The notes under the pieces are model-generated. The model made no database searches and had not been told where the DNA came from. It saw nothing but the letters and a program-made list of their open reading frames with translations. A program made the position numbers and the translations under genes. From positions 2,542,001 to 2,606,000 of the forward strand of contig KB899087.1 in assembly GCA_000378025.1 (NCBI GenBank): a stretch of 64,000 nucleotides of DNA, written 5' to 3'. The DNA is from Xanthobacteraceae bacterium 501b. GTDB lineage: Bacteria > Pseudomonadota > Alphaproteobacteria > Rhizobiales > Xanthobacteraceae. Each line of letters starts with the position of its first letter. The stretch's first letter is position 1. Shown piece after piece: positions 47,516 to 58,089 of this stretch.

Positions 47516-48262
47516 TCAGCCCCGCCGCCGTCGGCCCCAGGCATAGGCGGCGAACACGCCGAGCAATGAGGCGGCCAGCCCGAACCAGGTCAGCGCATAT
47601 TCGAGGTGCCGGTTGGGGAAGGCGATCCGCGTCAACCCGCCGCGCGGCAGCCCGCCCGGATTGGCGCTCGCATCCGCGTCGATGAGAAACGGCGCCACCC
47701 GCACCAGCCCCTTGGCGCTGGCGATCGCGTCGGGGTCGCGCACATACCAGCTGTCGGTGGCGGCATCATTGGCCGGGGTGAACAGCGCCGCCTCTTCCGG
47801 CAGGCGCAGCAGGCCGGTGATGGTGACGAGCCCGTCCACCTGCCCCTCAAGCCGGGTCGCGGGGTCCTTGCGCTCCAGCGGCACGAAGCCGCGATTGACC
47901 AGCACGAAGGCGCCGTCTGGCAGGCCGAGCGGCGTCACCACCCAATAGCCCGGCCCACCCGAGCCATCCGGCGCCTGGTCCACCAGCGCATAGACCTGCA
48001 CTTCCAGGTCATGGCGGAACCGCCCCTGCGCCGTGACCCGGCGATATTCATCATTGGCGAAGTCGATCTGGCCCCAATCGGCCTCCGGCGGCAGCGGCAC
48101 CGGCGCCTGGTGGATGCGGGCCTCGACCTGCGCGACAAGCGATTCCTTCCAGGCGAGGCGCTCCAGCTGCCACAGGCCCAGCCCGACCAGCACGGCGAAC
48201 GCCACCAGCGTGGCGAGGGCGGCCGGGAGCAGCCGGCGCCAGAGGGGGCCCTCGTCGCTCAC
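47516..48262 (-). CDS. SURF1 family cytochrome oxidase assembly protein
   Basis: A 248-residue protein with one helix at each end (LPAALATLVAFAVLVGLGLWQLERLAWKE and LTWFGLAASLLGVFAAYAWGRRRR) and a periplasmic domain between. GLWQLERLAWK, FVLVNRGFVPLE and the terminal HLEYALTWFGLA are SURF1 signatures. It helps insert heme a into CoxA. GTG 48262 overlaps the stop of the DUF983 gene (GTGA), a coupled start; the open frame upstream overlaps that gene and is not used. Confidence 0.92.
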   Translation of the reverse strand: MSDEGPLWRRLLPAALATLVAFAVLVGLGLWQLERLAWKESLVAQVEARIHQAPVPLPPEADWGQIDFANDEYRRVTAQGRFRHDLEVQVYALVDQAPDGSGGPGYWVVTPLGLPDGAFVLVNRGFVPLERKDPATRLEGQVDGLVTITGLLRLPEEAALFTPANDAATDSWYVRDPDAIASAKGLVRVAPFLIDADASANPGGLPRGGLTRIAFPNRHLEYALTWFGLAASLLGVFAAYAWGRRRRG

Positions 48263-48645
48263 GCATCCCCCTTGTCGAGCCGGCCTTCCTGCGCCCGCTT
48301 GGCATATTGCAGGGCGATCAGCGTTGCCTTCAGCGGCCGCAGCAGGCCGAGCGTGGAGAGCAGCACCAGCGGTGTCCACAACAGCGCATGCAGCCAGAAC
48401 GGCGGCTGCCAGGTCAGTTCGACCCACAGAGCGAGGCCGACCACCAGCGCGCCGGCGGCAAGGATGATGAACACCACCGGGCCGTCGCCGGAATCGTCGA
48501 AGCTGTAGTCCAGCCCGCAGGCGGTGCAGGAGGGGGCCACGGTGAGGAAGCCGTTGAACAGCCGCCCCCGGCCGCAGCGCGGGCAACGGCAGCCAAGGCC
48601 TGCCGCATAGGGCGAGACGCCGCTGTGGAAAGGTTGCAGGTCCAT
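48259..48645 (-). CDS. DUF983 zinc-ribbon membrane protein
   Basis: A 128-residue protein starting MDLQPFHSGVSPYAAGLGCRCPRCGRGRLFNGFLTVAPSCTACGLDYS, with two CxxC pairs (CPRC and CTAC) that form a zinc ribbon, then two membrane helices and RPLKATLIALQYAKRAQEG. DUF983 proteins sit in aa3 oxidase assembly clusters between coxC and SURF1, and a copper or zinc handling role has been guessed but not shown. The frame is open far upstream (to 49122, into coxC) but ATG 48645 gives the family length. Confidence 0.88.
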   Translation of the reverse strand: MDLQPFHSGVSPYAAGLGCRCPRCGRGRLFNGFLTVAPSCTACGLDYSFDDSGDGPVVFIILAAGALVVGLALWVELTWQPPFWLHALLWTPLVLLSTLGLLRPLKATLIALQYAKRAQEGRLDKGDA

Positions 48646-48851
48646 GGTCGGAATCCACTCCCGCGCGAGCCGTGTTCCATCAGGTGAAGCCCCGATCGGA
48701 GACGCCCGCGATTCGTCGAAAAGGAGCATGTTCCGATCGCGAAAGCCGGGCAACTTTCCCGAGGGGAACAGGCGGATAAGCCCAACGCGCCGCCGGCGTA
48801 GGCACGCGCCGCCGCAGGCGGAGCACGGTGGCGGCGTGGGTCCCGTTAACG

Positions 48852-48880
48852 CAAAAGGGGCGGCCGGAAGCCGCCCCTCG
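48852..48880 (-). terminator. Terminator after coxC
   Basis: AGGGGCGGC and GCCGCCCCT (48855-48877) form a nine-base stem with loop CGGAA; AAAA on the low-coordinate side gives the U run on the minus strand. It lies 20 bases after coxC and before DUF983, so the downstream assembly genes may have their own promoter or depend on read-through. Confidence 0.8.
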
Positions 48881-48898
48881 CAGAAATCGTCCGTCCGA

Positions 48899-49735
48899 TC
48901 AGTGCGGTGCGCCGGCACTGCCCCAGACATAGATGAAGGTGAACAGGAACAGCCACACCACGTCGACGAAGTGCCAGTACCAGGCCGCCGCCTCGAACCC
49001 GAAATGATGGGTCGGGGTGAAGTGGCCGGCATAGAGACGGCCCAGGCACACGGCGAGGAAGATGGTGCCGACGATGACATGGAAGCCATGGAAGCCGGTC
49101 GCCATGAAGAAGGTGGCGCCATAGATGTTGCCGGAGAAGGCGAACTCGGCGTGGCTGTACTCGAAGCCCTGCAGCAGCGAGAAGATGAAGCCGAGGCCGA
49201 CGGTCAGCCACAGGCCCCATTTGGCGCCCTGGCGGTCGCCATGCACCAGCGCATGGTGCGCCCAGGTGAGCGTGGTGCCTGAGGTCAGCAGGATCAGCGT
49301 GTTGAGCAGCGGCAGGTGCCAGGGGTCGAAGGTCTCGATGCCGGTCGGCGGCCAGACGCCGCCCGTGGCGGTGGCGCGGGCGAAGTTAATCTCCTCGCCG
49401 ACGAACAGCGAAGCGTCGAAGAACGCCCAGAACCAGGCGACGAAGAACATCACCTCGGAGGCGATGAACAGGATCATGCCGTAGCGCAGGTGAAGCTGCA
49501 CCACCGGCGTGTGCGCGTGCTCGTGCTCACCCTCGCGGATGATGTCCCGCCACCAAACGGCCATGGTGTAGATGACGCCGAGCAGGCCGGCGATGAACAC
49601 CAGCGAGGTCATCTGGCCGTGCATCCAGAACACCGCGCCCACGGCCAGGATGAAGGCGAATACCGAAATGACGAACGGCCACGGGCTCGGATCGACGAGG
49701 TGGTAGTCGTGATGTTTGGCGTGGGCCTCAGCCAT
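48899..49735 (-). CDS. coxC: Cytochrome c oxidase subunit III
   Basis: A 278-residue membrane subunit with seven helices of the aa3 oxidase. It begins MAEAHAKHHDYHLVDPSPWP, and landmarks are MILFIASEVMFFVAWFWAFFDASLF, GTTLTWAHHALVHGDRQGAKWGLWLTVGLG, FMATGFHGFHVIVGTIFL and AWYWHFVDVVWLFLFTFIYVWG. Length and motifs are standard. Follows ctaG in the cluster. Confidence 0.97.
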   Translation of the reverse strand: MAEAHAKHHDYHLVDPSPWPFVISVFAFILAVGAVFWMHGQMTSLVFIAGLLGVIYTMAVWWRDIIREGEHEHAHTPVVQLHLRYGMILFIASEVMFFVAWFWAFFDASLFVGEEINFARATATGGVWPPTGIETFDPWHLPLLNTLILLTSGTTLTWAHHALVHGDRQGAKWGLWLTVGLGFIFSLLQGFEYSHAEFAFSGNIYGATFFMATGFHGFHVIVGTIFLAVCLGRLYAGHFTPTHHFGFEAAAWYWHFVDVVWLFLFTFIYVWGSAGAPH

Positions 49736-49807
49736 GGGTCGCGCTCTCCGTTCCGTCTATTTCTCTAGCGGGCCGTCGGCGCGGCCGCAATGTGGCGTTG
49801 CGCCCGT

Positions 49808-50431
49808 TTAAAGGGGCGCCTTTCCGTCCTTCACCGCGCCGGCGGCGAGCGGGGCCGCCTTCGGGAAGAAGGTGTAGGAAAGGGTGATGGTCTTCACGCC
49901 GCGCATCTCCGGATCCTCGGCAAAGGCGGGATCGACGAAGAAGACGACGGGCATATCCAGCGTCTCGCCGGGCTGCAGCGTCTGGTCGGTGAAGCAGAAG
50001 CACTGCATTTTGGCGAAGTGGTAGCCGGACTGGCTGGGCGTGACGTTGTAGGTCGCCGACGCCGTGACCGGCTGGGAACTGCGGTTGTGCACGCGGTAAT
50101 AGGCCAGCTTGGTCTCGCCCACCTGCACCTCCACCGAGCGCTGCTCGGGGGTGAAGCTCCAGTCGAGGCCGGGGGCGGTGTTGGCGTCGAAGCGCACCTC
50201 AACCCTGCGCTCCAGCGCCGCGCCCGGCGCCGCCGCCGCCACCCGCGTGGCGCCGCCGAAGCCGGTGACCTGGCAGAACATCTGGTAGAGCGGCACCGCG
50301 GCAAAGGCGGCGCCGGTCATGACCGCGACAAAGGCGGCGCAGCTCAGCGCCACCGTGCGGTGGTTGCGGGCGCGACGCCGGGCCGCCTGCGCGGCGGGGG
50401 CATCGACCGGGTTTTCGCGTTCTGCGGCCAT
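49808..50431 (-). CDS. ctaG: Cytochrome c oxidase assembly protein CtaG/Cox11
   Basis: A 207-residue membrane-anchored copper chaperone that delivers copper to the CuB site of CoxA. One helix near VALSCAAFVAVMTGAAFAAVPLYQMFCQVTGFGG precedes a periplasmic immunoglobulin-like domain. The copper motif CFCF lies in FAKMQCFCFTDQTLQPGE. It is the seventh gene-type of a standard alphaproteobacterial cox order. ATG 50431 (MAAEREN) was chosen over an upstream in-frame ATG eight codons earlier that would overlap coxF more. Confidence 0.95.
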   Translation of the reverse strand: MAAERENPVDAPAAQAARRRARNHRTVALSCAAFVAVMTGAAFAAVPLYQMFCQVTGFGGATRVAAAAPGAALERRVEVRFDANTAPGLDWSFTPEQRSVEVQVGETKLAYYRVHNRSSQPVTASATYNVTPSQSGYHFAKMQCFCFTDQTLQPGETLDMPVVFFVDPAFAEDPEMRGVKTITLSYTFFPKAAPLAAGAVKDGKAPL

Positions 50432-50438
50432 GGCACCC

Positions 50439-50621
50439 TCACAGCGGCCGGACAAGCACGGCCGGGCCGAGCTTGACGATGGTCACGACGTAGAACAGCA
50501 CGCACAGCGCCGCCAGCACCACCGCGATGGCGATGGAACGGGAGCGCCGGCTCCGCTTCTGCTCCTCGGTCAGCACCACGCCGTCGGGTGCCTCGCCGGG
50601 CTTCTTGTTGTCGTCGCTCAT
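50439..50621 (-). CDS. coxF: CoxF-like small membrane protein
   Basis: A 60-residue protein, [21 protein letters not shown] then [39 protein letters not shown], with a basic segment before a single membrane helix ending in TIVKLGP. The VTIVKxGPxVxxRP ending is typical of the small CoxF protein found between ctaB and ctaG in rhizobial oxidase clusters. Role unknown, presumably in assembly. Starts 22 bases after ctaB. Confidence 0.85.
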   Translation of the reverse strand: MSDDNKKPGEAPDGVVLTEEQKRSRRSRSIAIAVVLAALCVLFYVVTIVKLGPAVLVRPL

Positions 50622-50643
50622 TCCAGCCCTCGCCGCCATGCGC

Positions 50644-51597
50644 TCACAGCCCGAAACCGGCCGGCGCGATCGCCTCAATGAGGAGGACCGCGAAGAGCAG
50701 GAAAAGAAAAAGGATCGAGAAGCCGAACAGCCGCCGCGCCGCGACCTCCGCCGGGGCGCCCTCGCGCCGGCGATAGACCTGCACCGCCAAGAGCAGCATC
50801 AGCGCGCCCGAGATGCCCGAGACGAGGCCATAGCCTAGCCCCGCCATGCCGAGGAAGAAGGGCGACATCGCCAGCGGCACCAGCAGCAGCGTGTAGAGCA
50901 GGATCTGCCGGCGGGTCTCGGAAGGACCGGCGACGACGGGGAGCATCGGCACGCCGGCGCGGGCATAGTCGCCCGACTTGTAGAGCGCCAGCGCCCAGAA
51001 ATGCGGCGGCGTCCAGAAGAAGATGATGAGGAAGAGCAGGACGCTCTCCAGCCCGATGCCGCCCGAAGCCGCCGCCCAGCCGACCATGGGCGGGAAGGCG
51101 CCGGCGGCGCCGCCGATGACGATGTTCTGCGGCGTCCAGCGCTTCAGCCACATCGTGTAGATGACGGCGTAGAAGAAGATGGTGAAGGCGAGCAGCGCGG
51201 CGGAGAGCGCGTTGACCAGCAGGCCCAGCACCAGCACCGAGCCGACCGACAGCGTGATGCCGAAGGCCAGCGCCTCGCCCGGCGTCACCCGGCCGGCGGG
51301 GATCGGGCGGCGGCGGGTGCGGGTCATCACCGCGTCGATATCGGCGTCCCACCACATGTTGAGCGCGCCCGAGGCGCCGGCGCCGATGGCGATGCACAGC
51401 AGCGCGGTGAAGGCGATCACCGGGTGCACCTCGCCCGGCGCGCGGACGATGCCGACCAGCGCGGTGAAGATCACCAGCGACATGACCCGCGGCTTCAGCA
51501 GCGCGACATAGTCGGCCACCGAGGCATAGGACGGCGTGCCGGGCGCACGCGGCTCGCCGGGGGTCAGGTCATATTCGCGCGAGGCGACGTCGCTCAT
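50644..51597 (-). CDS. ctaB: Protoheme IX farnesyltransferase (heme o synthase)
   Basis: A 317-residue prenyltransferase with about eight or nine helices that converts heme b to heme o, the precursor of heme a. The aspartate-rich motif is [26 protein letters not shown] (NxxxDxxxD) and the second is [30 protein letters not shown] and [13 protein letters not shown] are family hallmarks. ATG 51597 was taken as [15 protein letters not shown]. Separated from coxA by 161 bases with a GC hairpin. Confidence 0.96.
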   Translation of the reverse strand: MSDVASREYDLTPGEPRAPGTPSYASVADYVALLKPRVMSLVIFTALVGIVRAPGEVHPVIAFTALLCIAIGAGASGALNMWWDADIDAVMTRTRRRPIPAGRVTPGEALAFGITLSVGSVLVLGLLVNALSAALLAFTIFFYAVIYTMWLKRWTPQNIVIGGAAGAFPPMVGWAAASGGIGLESVLLFLIIFFWTPPHFWALALYKSGDYARAGVPMLPVVAGPSETRRQILLYTLLLVPLAMSPFFLGMAGLGYGLVSGISGALMLLLAVQVYRRREGAPAEVAARRLFGFSILFLFLLFAVLLIEAIAPAGFGL

Positions 51598-51710
51598 CAC
51601 TTCACTCCGGCGCGCCCAGCGGGCGGCACATTCCTTCCGGCTGGCCCGCACAAGGGCGAAGCGTCTGCCGGCAACCGGCGGGCCGTTACCGGCTCCGCCC
51701 CTTTATGCGA

Positions 51711-51732
51711 CCGGCGCGGAGAACCGCGCCGG
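51711..51732. other. Hairpin between coxA and ctaB
   Basis: CCGGCGCGG-AGAA-CCGCGCCGG, a perfect nine-base stem with tetraloop and no T run on the minus strand. It may protect the coxA message end or tune expression of the downstream assembly genes. Confidence 0.5.
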
Positions 51733-51758
51733 GCCTTGGTCTCACCGTGTCCGCAAGC

Positions 51759-53384
<1,626 letters not shown>

Positions 53385-53415
53385 TTAGAAACTTCAATGC
53401 GCCGAACCGGCACTC

Positions 53416-54291
53416 TCAGCGGGCAGCGATGCCCGCCACGTCGCCCTGCGCGACACGCGCCGGCGCCGGAGCCCCGGCAAATTCCTGCTTGGCCGTTTCC
53501 ACCCAGGCCGCGAACTCGGCCTCGCTCACCACCCGGATGGCGATGGGCATGAAGGCGTGGTCCTTGCCGCAGAGCTCGGAGCACTGGCCGTAATATACGC
53601 CCTCCTTGGTCGCCTGGAACCAGCTCTCGTTCAGCCGGCCCGGCAGGGCGTCGATCTTCACGCCGAAGGACGGAAGAGCGAAGGAGTGGATCACGTCGGC
53701 GGCCGTCACCTGGATGCGGACGATCTTGTTCACCGGCACGACCACGTCGTTGTCGACCGCGAGCAGGCGCGGCTGGCCGGGCTTGAGGTCCGCCTCCGGC
53801 ACCATCAGGCTGTCGAAGCTGAAGGCGCCATTGTCGGGATATTCATAGGACCAGTACCACTGGTGGCCCGTCACCTTCACGGTGATGTCCGCCTTCGGCA
53901 GGTCCAGCTGCAGGAACAGCAGCCGGAAGGAGGGAATGGCGATCGCCACCAGGATCAGCACCGGGACCACCGTCCACGCCACCTCGATCATGGTGTGATG
54001 CGTCGTGCGGGAAGGCACCGGATTGGCCTTCTCGTTGAACTTCACCATCACCACGATCAGCAGCGCCAGCACCAGCAGCACGACCGCGACGATGATGACG
54101 AGCAGGAAGAAGTGGAAGGAGTGGATGCTCTCCATAACAGGAGAGGCCGCCCCCTGAAGATTGATCTGCCAGGGCGAAGGCTGTCCCGTTCCCGCCAGAG
54201 CGGCCCCGGTAAAGGCCAGCGCCAGCATGCCGAGCACCCCACCGGCGAGGCCGGCAGCCCGGCGTGCAGCGTTGCGGACCCACGAATTCAT
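53416..54291 (-). CDS. coxB: Cytochrome c oxidase subunit II
   Basis: A 291-residue subunit with a signal peptide, two helices (FHFFLLVIIVAVVLLVLALL and MIEVAWTVVPVLILVAIAIPSF) and a periplasmic CuA domain. Copper ligands: DVIHSFALPSFGVK (His) and YYGQCSELCGKDHAFMPI (two Cys, Glu, His, Met). GHQWYWSYEYPD is the electron-entry motif. Two ATGs are possible; 54291 (MNSWVRN) has GGGAG nine bases upstream, and 54309 would add six residues. First gene of the cox cluster, behind an FNR/FixK-type box. Confidence 0.96.
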   Translation of the reverse strand: MNSWVRNAARRAAGLAGGVLGMLALAFTGAALAGTGQPSPWQINLQGAASPVMESIHSFHFFLLVIIVAVVLLVLALLIVVMVKFNEKANPVPSRTTHHTMIEVAWTVVPVLILVAIAIPSFRLLFLQLDLPKADITVKVTGHQWYWSYEYPDNGAFSFDSLMVPEADLKPGQPRLLAVDNDVVVPVNKIVRIQVTAADVIHSFALPSFGVKIDALPGRLNESWFQATKEGVYYGQCSELCGKDHAFMPIAIRVVSEAEFAAWVETAKQEFAGAPAPARVAQGDVAGIAAR

Positions 54292-54365
54292 CGCGAACGT
54301 CACTCCCATCAGCTTCCCCGTGGCCCGGATGAAGCGATGGCGATCGCGTGTCGGGCCAGCGTGAT

Positions 54366-54379
54366 TTGATCTTCATCAA
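54366..54379. promoter_or_regulatory. FNR/FixK-type box upstream of coxB
   Basis: TTGAT-CTTC-ATCAA is a perfect match to the FNR/FixK/Anr consensus TTGAT-N4-ATCAA and lies 75-88 bases before the coxB ATG. The rest of the 329-base spacer 54292-54620 has no gene or other clear element. It suggests oxygen-dependent control of the aa3 oxidase, most likely repression when oxygen is low; the sign is inference. It could instead serve ialB, which is 240 bases away. Confidence 0.8.
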
Positions 54380-54620
54380 ACACAAAAAGGACACCTGAGC
54401 AACGCGCCAGGGGGGGTACCCTCCTGCGACATGACGTCGGGTGCCTGGAACCGTTCTATCTCCGTGGGGCGATGGATTGCCGCATTCTTGACATTACGCT
54501 CGGGCTTGTACCGCCTCCTGCCCCGGGGGCGGTGGAAAAGGGCCCCATGCACGATTCGCCTTGTCCCCCGCCGCCGATTCTTTAGAAGACATAGCGAACG
54601 ACACATTTCGGGAGACAGCC

Positions 54621-55142
54621 ATGCCCGGCTTCGCGGCCCTCCGTTCCGCCATTGTCGCGGCGCTTGCCCTCGCGGCGCTGTTCGCCTCCCTCGACGGGGC
54701 GGCGGCGCAGGGCGTCGTGCGCTCGGTCCATGGCGAATGGCAGATCCGGTGCGACACCCCGCCCGGCGCCCAGTCCGAGCAGTGCGTGCTGCTGCAGAGC
54801 GTGCAGGCCGATGACCGCCCGAATGTCGGGCTCACCGCCATCGTGCTGAAGATGCGCGACAGCGGAAAATCGCTGCTGCGCGTGCTCGCCCCTCTCGGCG
54901 TGCTGCTGCCCTCCGGCCTCGGCCTCATCGTCGACGACACCCCCATCGGCAGCGTCGGCTTCGTGCGCTGCGTGCCCAATGGCTGCGTCGCCGAGGTGGA
55001 GATGGACGCCAAGCTGATGGAACGCCTGCGCAACGGCACCAAGGCGATCTTCGTCATCCGCGAGACGCCCGAGCCGGACGAAGGCATCGGCATCCCGCTC
55101 AATCTCGCCGGGTTCGGCCAGGGCTACGACGCGCTGCCCTGA
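54621..55142 (+). CDS. Invasion-associated locus B (IalB) family protein
   Basis: A 173-residue exported protein. Signal peptide: MPGFAALRSAIVAALALAAL followed by FASLDGAAAQ. The mature part, VVRSVHGEWQIRCDTPPGAQSEQCVLLQ, has the GxWxxxC...QC pattern of IalB, and two further cysteines in FVRCVPNGCVAE give the usual four. In Bartonella IalB helps erythrocyte invasion, but the family is widespread in non-pathogenic Hyphomicrobiales with unknown role. GGGAGACAGCC precedes the ATG. Followed by the HAD gene after ten bases. Confidence 0.88.
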   Translation: MPGFAALRSAIVAALALAALFASLDGAAAQGVVRSVHGEWQIRCDTPPGAQSEQCVLLQSVQADDRPNVGLTAIVLKMRDSGKSLLRVLAPLGVLLPSGLGLIVDDTPIGSVGFVRCVPNGCVAEVEMDAKLMERLRNGTKAIFVIRETPEPDEGIGIPLNLAGFGQGYDALP

Positions 55143-55152
55143 GGCGGCGCCG

Positions 55153-55785
55153 ATGACCGCCGCCACGCATATCCCCCCTCCCCGCCTCGTCATCTTCGAT
55201 ATGGATGACGTGCTGCTGCGCTACGATGTCGAGGCCCGCCGCGCCGCCATGGGCGTGCTGGCGGGGCTTTCCGCCGCCGATGTCGAGCGCCTCGTCTGGG
55301 ACAGCGGCATCGAGAGCGCCTCCGATCTCGGCCACCTCACCCCCGACGCCTATCTCGCCGCCATCGCGCAGGCGCTCGGCGTGCCATTCGGCCGCGCCGA
55401 CTGGCTGCGCACCCGCGCCCTCGCCATGACGCTGGACCCCGCGGTGCTGGCGCTGGTGGACGAGGTGCGCACGCACACCCCCATCGCCCTGCTCACCAAT
55501 AACGGCCACATCATGCGCGAGCATTTCGACGTGCTGGTGCCGGAGCTGCGGGCGCTGTTCGGCCCCGCCATGCATGTCGCCTGCGAGTTCGGGGCGAAGA
55601 AGCCGACGCCTTCCGTATATAAAGGCATCGCCACGCTTTATGGCGTCGCGCCGCGCGAGGCGGTGATGATCGACGACAAGCCGGTGAATGTCGCCGGCGC
55701 CCGTGAGGCCGGGCTGCGTGCCCACTGCTTCACCCGCGAGGGCGAACTCGCGCACTTCCTGCGCGCGCACCATATGGTGGCCTGA
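55153..55785 (+). CDS. HAD-superfamily hydrolase
   Basis: A 210-residue cytoplasmic phosphatase-type protein. Motif I is [13 protein letters not shown] (nucleophile Asp, then acid/base Asp two residues on), motif II LLTNN (Thr), motif III the lysine in [14 protein letters not shown] and motif [22 protein letters not shown]. The cap is a small alpha-helical bundle between motifs I and II (subclass I, like 2-haloacid dehalogenase or phosphoglycolate phosphatase relatives). Substrate unknown. It probably shares a transcript with ialB. Confidence 0.88.
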   Translation: MTAATHIPPPRLVIFDMDDVLLRYDVEARRAAMGVLAGLSAADVERLVWDSGIESASDLGHLTPDAYLAAIAQALGVPFGRADWLRTRALAMTLDPAVLALVDEVRTHTPIALLTNNGHIMREHFDVLVPELRALFGPAMHVACEFGAKKPTPSVYKGIATLYGVAPREAVMIDDKPVNVAGAREAGLRAHCFTREGELAHFLRAHHMVA

Positions 55786-55814
55786 AGCCTTCTCGTCGCG
55801 AGCCCTGTTCATCC

Positions 55815-56747
55815 ATGCCCGAGCTGCCCGAAGTCGAAACCGTCCGGCGGGGCCTCGCCCCTGTCATGGAGGGGCGCCGCATTCTCGCCGCCGTGGCCCG
55901 GCGGCCGGATCTGCGCTGGCCGCTGCCCGAGCGCTTCGCCGAGCGACTGACGGGGCGCACGCTGCGCCGGCTCGACCGGCGGGCGAAATATCTGATGGCG
56001 GATGTGGGGCCGGACGCCAACGGCGTCGACGAGGTGCTGGTGATGCATCTGGGCATGTCCGGCTCCTTCCGCATCGAGCCCGACACCGGCCCGCCGGAAA
56101 CGCCGGGCGACTTCCACATGCCGCGCTCCCGCCTCGCCGCCCATGACCATGTGGTGCTGCGCATGGAGGGCGGCGCCGACGGCAGCCGGGCGAGCCGGAC
56201 CGGCGGGGTGGAGATCGTCTATAATGACCCCCGCCGCTTCGGCGCCATGTTCCTGCTGCCGCGCGAGGAGCTGCCGGCGCACCCGCTGTTCCGCGACATC
56301 GGGCCCGAGCCGCTGGGCCCCGACTTCACCCCCGAGGCGCTGGCCCGCGCCCTCGCCGGACGGCGCACCCCGCTGAAGGCGGCGCTGCTCGACCAGAAGG
56401 TCGTCGCCGGGCTGGGCAATATTTATGTGTGCGAGGCGCTGCACCGGGCCGGCCTCTCGCCGGAACGTGCCGCCTTCACCCTCACCGCACCGACCGTCCA
56501 CCCCACCGCACTGATCGTCCGCCTGGTCGAGACCATCCGAACGGTACTGGAGGAAGCCATCCAGGCCGGTGGCTCGACCCTGCGCGACCACGCCCAGGTG
56601 GACGGCACCCTCGGTTATTTCCAGCACACCTTCCGCGTCTATGACCGCGAGGGCGACGCCTGCACCAGCCCCGGCTGTCGGGGAACCATCGCCCGGCTTG
56701 TGCAAAGCGGGCGCTCGACCTTCTATTGTGCCGCCTGCCAGCGCTAG
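55815..56747 (+). CDS. mutM: Formamidopyrimidine-DNA glycosylase
   Basis: A 310-residue bifunctional glycosylase/AP lyase that removes 8-oxoguanine. Catalytic Pro-Glu: [16 protein letters not shown]; the H2TH segment is [33 protein letters not shown]; and the zinc finger is [28 protein letters not shown] (C-x4-C-x16-C-x2-C). It is about 35 residues longer than E. coli MutM because of insertions near [17 protein letters not shown] and [19 protein letters not shown], which are common in Hyphomicrobiales. Enoyl-CoA hydratase follows after nine bases. Confidence 0.96.
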   Translation: MPELPEVETVRRGLAPVMEGRRILAAVARRPDLRWPLPERFAERLTGRTLRRLDRRAKYLMADVGPDANGVDEVLVMHLGMSGSFRIEPDTGPPETPGDFHMPRSRLAAHDHVVLRMEGGADGSRASRTGGVEIVYNDPRRFGAMFLLPREELPAHPLFRDIGPEPLGPDFTPEALARALAGRRTPLKAALLDQKVVAGLGNIYVCEALHRAGLSPERAAFTLTAPTVHPTALIVRLVETIRTVLEEAIQAGGSTLRDHAQVDGTLGYFQHTFRVYDREGDACTSPGCRGTIARLVQSGRSTFYCAACQR

Positions 56748-56756
56748 GAGCCGCCC

Positions 56757-57530
56757 ATGTCCTACGAGACCATCCTCGTCGAAACTCAACGGCGCGTCGG
56801 GGTCATCACCCTCAACCGCCCCAAGGCCCTGAACGCCCTGAACGCCGCGCTGATCGACGAGCTCGGCCAGGCGCTGGACGGCTTCGAGCGCGATTCGAAC
56901 ATCGGCTGCATCGTCCTCACCGGCTCCGAGCGGGCCTTCGCCGCCGGCGCCGATATCAAGGAAATGCAAGGACTTAGCTTTCCCTCGACCTATGTCGACG
57001 ACTTCATCACCTCCTGGGAGCGGCTCTCGCGCTGCCGCAAGCCGGTGGTCGCCGCGGTCGCCGGCTACGCGCTCGGCGGCGGCTGCGAGATCGCGATGAT
57101 GTGCGACATCATCCTCGCCGCCGACAATGCCCGCTTCGGCCAGCCGGAGATCCAGCTCGGAATCATTCCGGGCGCCGGCGGCTCGCAGAGGCTCACCCGA
57201 GCGGTGGGCAAGGCCAAGGCGATGGAGATGATCCTCACCGGCCGCACCCTCACCGCCGAGGAAGCCGACCGCTACGGACTGGTCTCGCGGGTGGTGCCGC
57301 TGGCCTCGCTGAAGGACGAGGCGATGAAGGTCGCCGACACCATCGCCGACCTGTCGCTGCCCTCGGTGATGATGGCCAAGGAGAGCGTGAACCGCGCCTT
57401 CGAGTCCACACTGGCCGAAGGAATCCGATTCGAACGCCGCCTCTTCCAAACTTTGTTCGCAACAGCCGATCAAAAAGAAGGAATGGCCGCCTTCGCCGCC
57501 AAGCGCGGCGCCTCTTTTACCAACAATTAA
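56757..57530 (+). CDS. Enoyl-CoA hydratase
   Basis: A 257-residue crotonase-fold enzyme that hydrates 2-trans-enoyl-CoA in fatty acid oxidation. [36 protein letters not shown], then the oxyanion loop [12 protein letters not shown], and catalytic Glu residues in [55 protein letters not shown]. Ends [17 protein letters not shown], as in mitochondrial ECHS1. Conserved order mutM-ech-rpsT-dnaA. Confidence 0.95.
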   Translation: MSYETILVETQRRVGVITLNRPKALNALNAALIDELGQALDGFERDSNIGCIVLTGSERAFAAGADIKEMQGLSFPSTYVDDFITSWERLSRCRKPVVAAVAGYALGGGCEIAMMCDIILAADNARFGQPEIQLGIIPGAGGSQRLTRAVGKAKAMEMILTGRTLTAEEADRYGLVSRVVPLASLKDEAMKVADTIADLSLPSVMMAKESVNRAFESTLAEGIRFERRLFQTLFATADQKEGMAAFAAKRGASFTNN

Positions 57531-57563
57531 CCATTGCCGTGGCGACCGCCCGCGCCTTGCATA

Positions 57564-57592
57564 TTGACGCGGCGGCGCCCCCCGACTATAAG
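57564..57592 (+). promoter_or_regulatory. Promoter of rpsT
   Basis: TTGACG at 57564-57569 and TATAAG at 57587-57592 are separated by 17 bases, a strong sigma-70-type promoter 110 bases before the rpsT start. The remaining leader has no other gene. Confidence 0.8.
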
Positions 57593-57702
57593 CCCGCCAC
57601 TCACGTGGAGCTCCTTCGGGCTAGCTCTGCCTAATCATTTGCAACCGACATTTCGGCAAGGCGCGGCACGTGGCGTCCTTGCGAAGATGAAGAGGATGGC
57701 CG

Positions 57703-57969
57703 ATGGCCAATACGCCCTCCGCCAAAAAGGCGGCTCGCAAGATTGAGCGCCGGACCGAGGTCAACAAGAACCGCCGTTCGCGGATGCGCACCTTTGTGCG
57801 CAAGGTCGAGGAGGCTCTTGCCTCCGGCGACAAGGACGCGGCGGGTGCGGCGTTCAAGAGCGCCGAGCCGGAGATAATGCGCGCCGCCCAGAAGGGCGTG
57901 CTGCCCAAGAACACCGCCTCGCGCAAGGTTTCGCGTCTGGCACAGCGCCTGGCCAAGCTTAGCGCCTGA
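57703..57969 (+). CDS. rpsT: 30S ribosomal protein S20
   Basis: An 88-residue basic protein that binds 16S rRNA early in 30S assembly. [43 protein letters not shown] and [22 protein letters not shown] are the family pattern. The leader of about 100 bases between promoter and start leaves room for autoregulation, which S20 shows in E. coli. Followed by a large hairpin terminator. Confidence 0.98.
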   Translation: MANTPSAKKAARKIERRTEVNKNRRSRMRTFVRKVEEALASGDKDAAGAAFKSAEPEIMRAAQKGVLPKNTASRKVSRLAQRLAKLSA

Positions 57970-58031
57970 ATAGACAACCTTAAGGGCGCGCCTCGCAGGC
58001 GCGCCTGAACACCACAATCAAGAATGACGTC

Positions 58032-58089
58032 AAGCCCGGCCTCGTGCCGGGCTTTTCGCATTTGCGAAGAGGCCGGCACGAGGCCGGGC
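58032..58089 (+). terminator. rpsT terminator within a nested 17-bp inverted repeat
   Basis: AAGCCCGGC-CTCGT-GCCGGGCTTTT (58032-58055) is a canonical terminator. The arm GCCCGGCCTCGTGCCGG (58034-58050) is repeated inverted at 58073-58089 and the intervening CTTTTCGCA/TTTGCGAAGAG also pairs, so a longer alternative hairpin can form. Confidence 0.85.

Noticed and set aside
48646..49122. An N-terminal extension of the DUF983 protein to 287 residues
   Set aside because: The extension overlaps coxC and the coxC terminator, is Pro/Arg-rich, and the family length is about 128.
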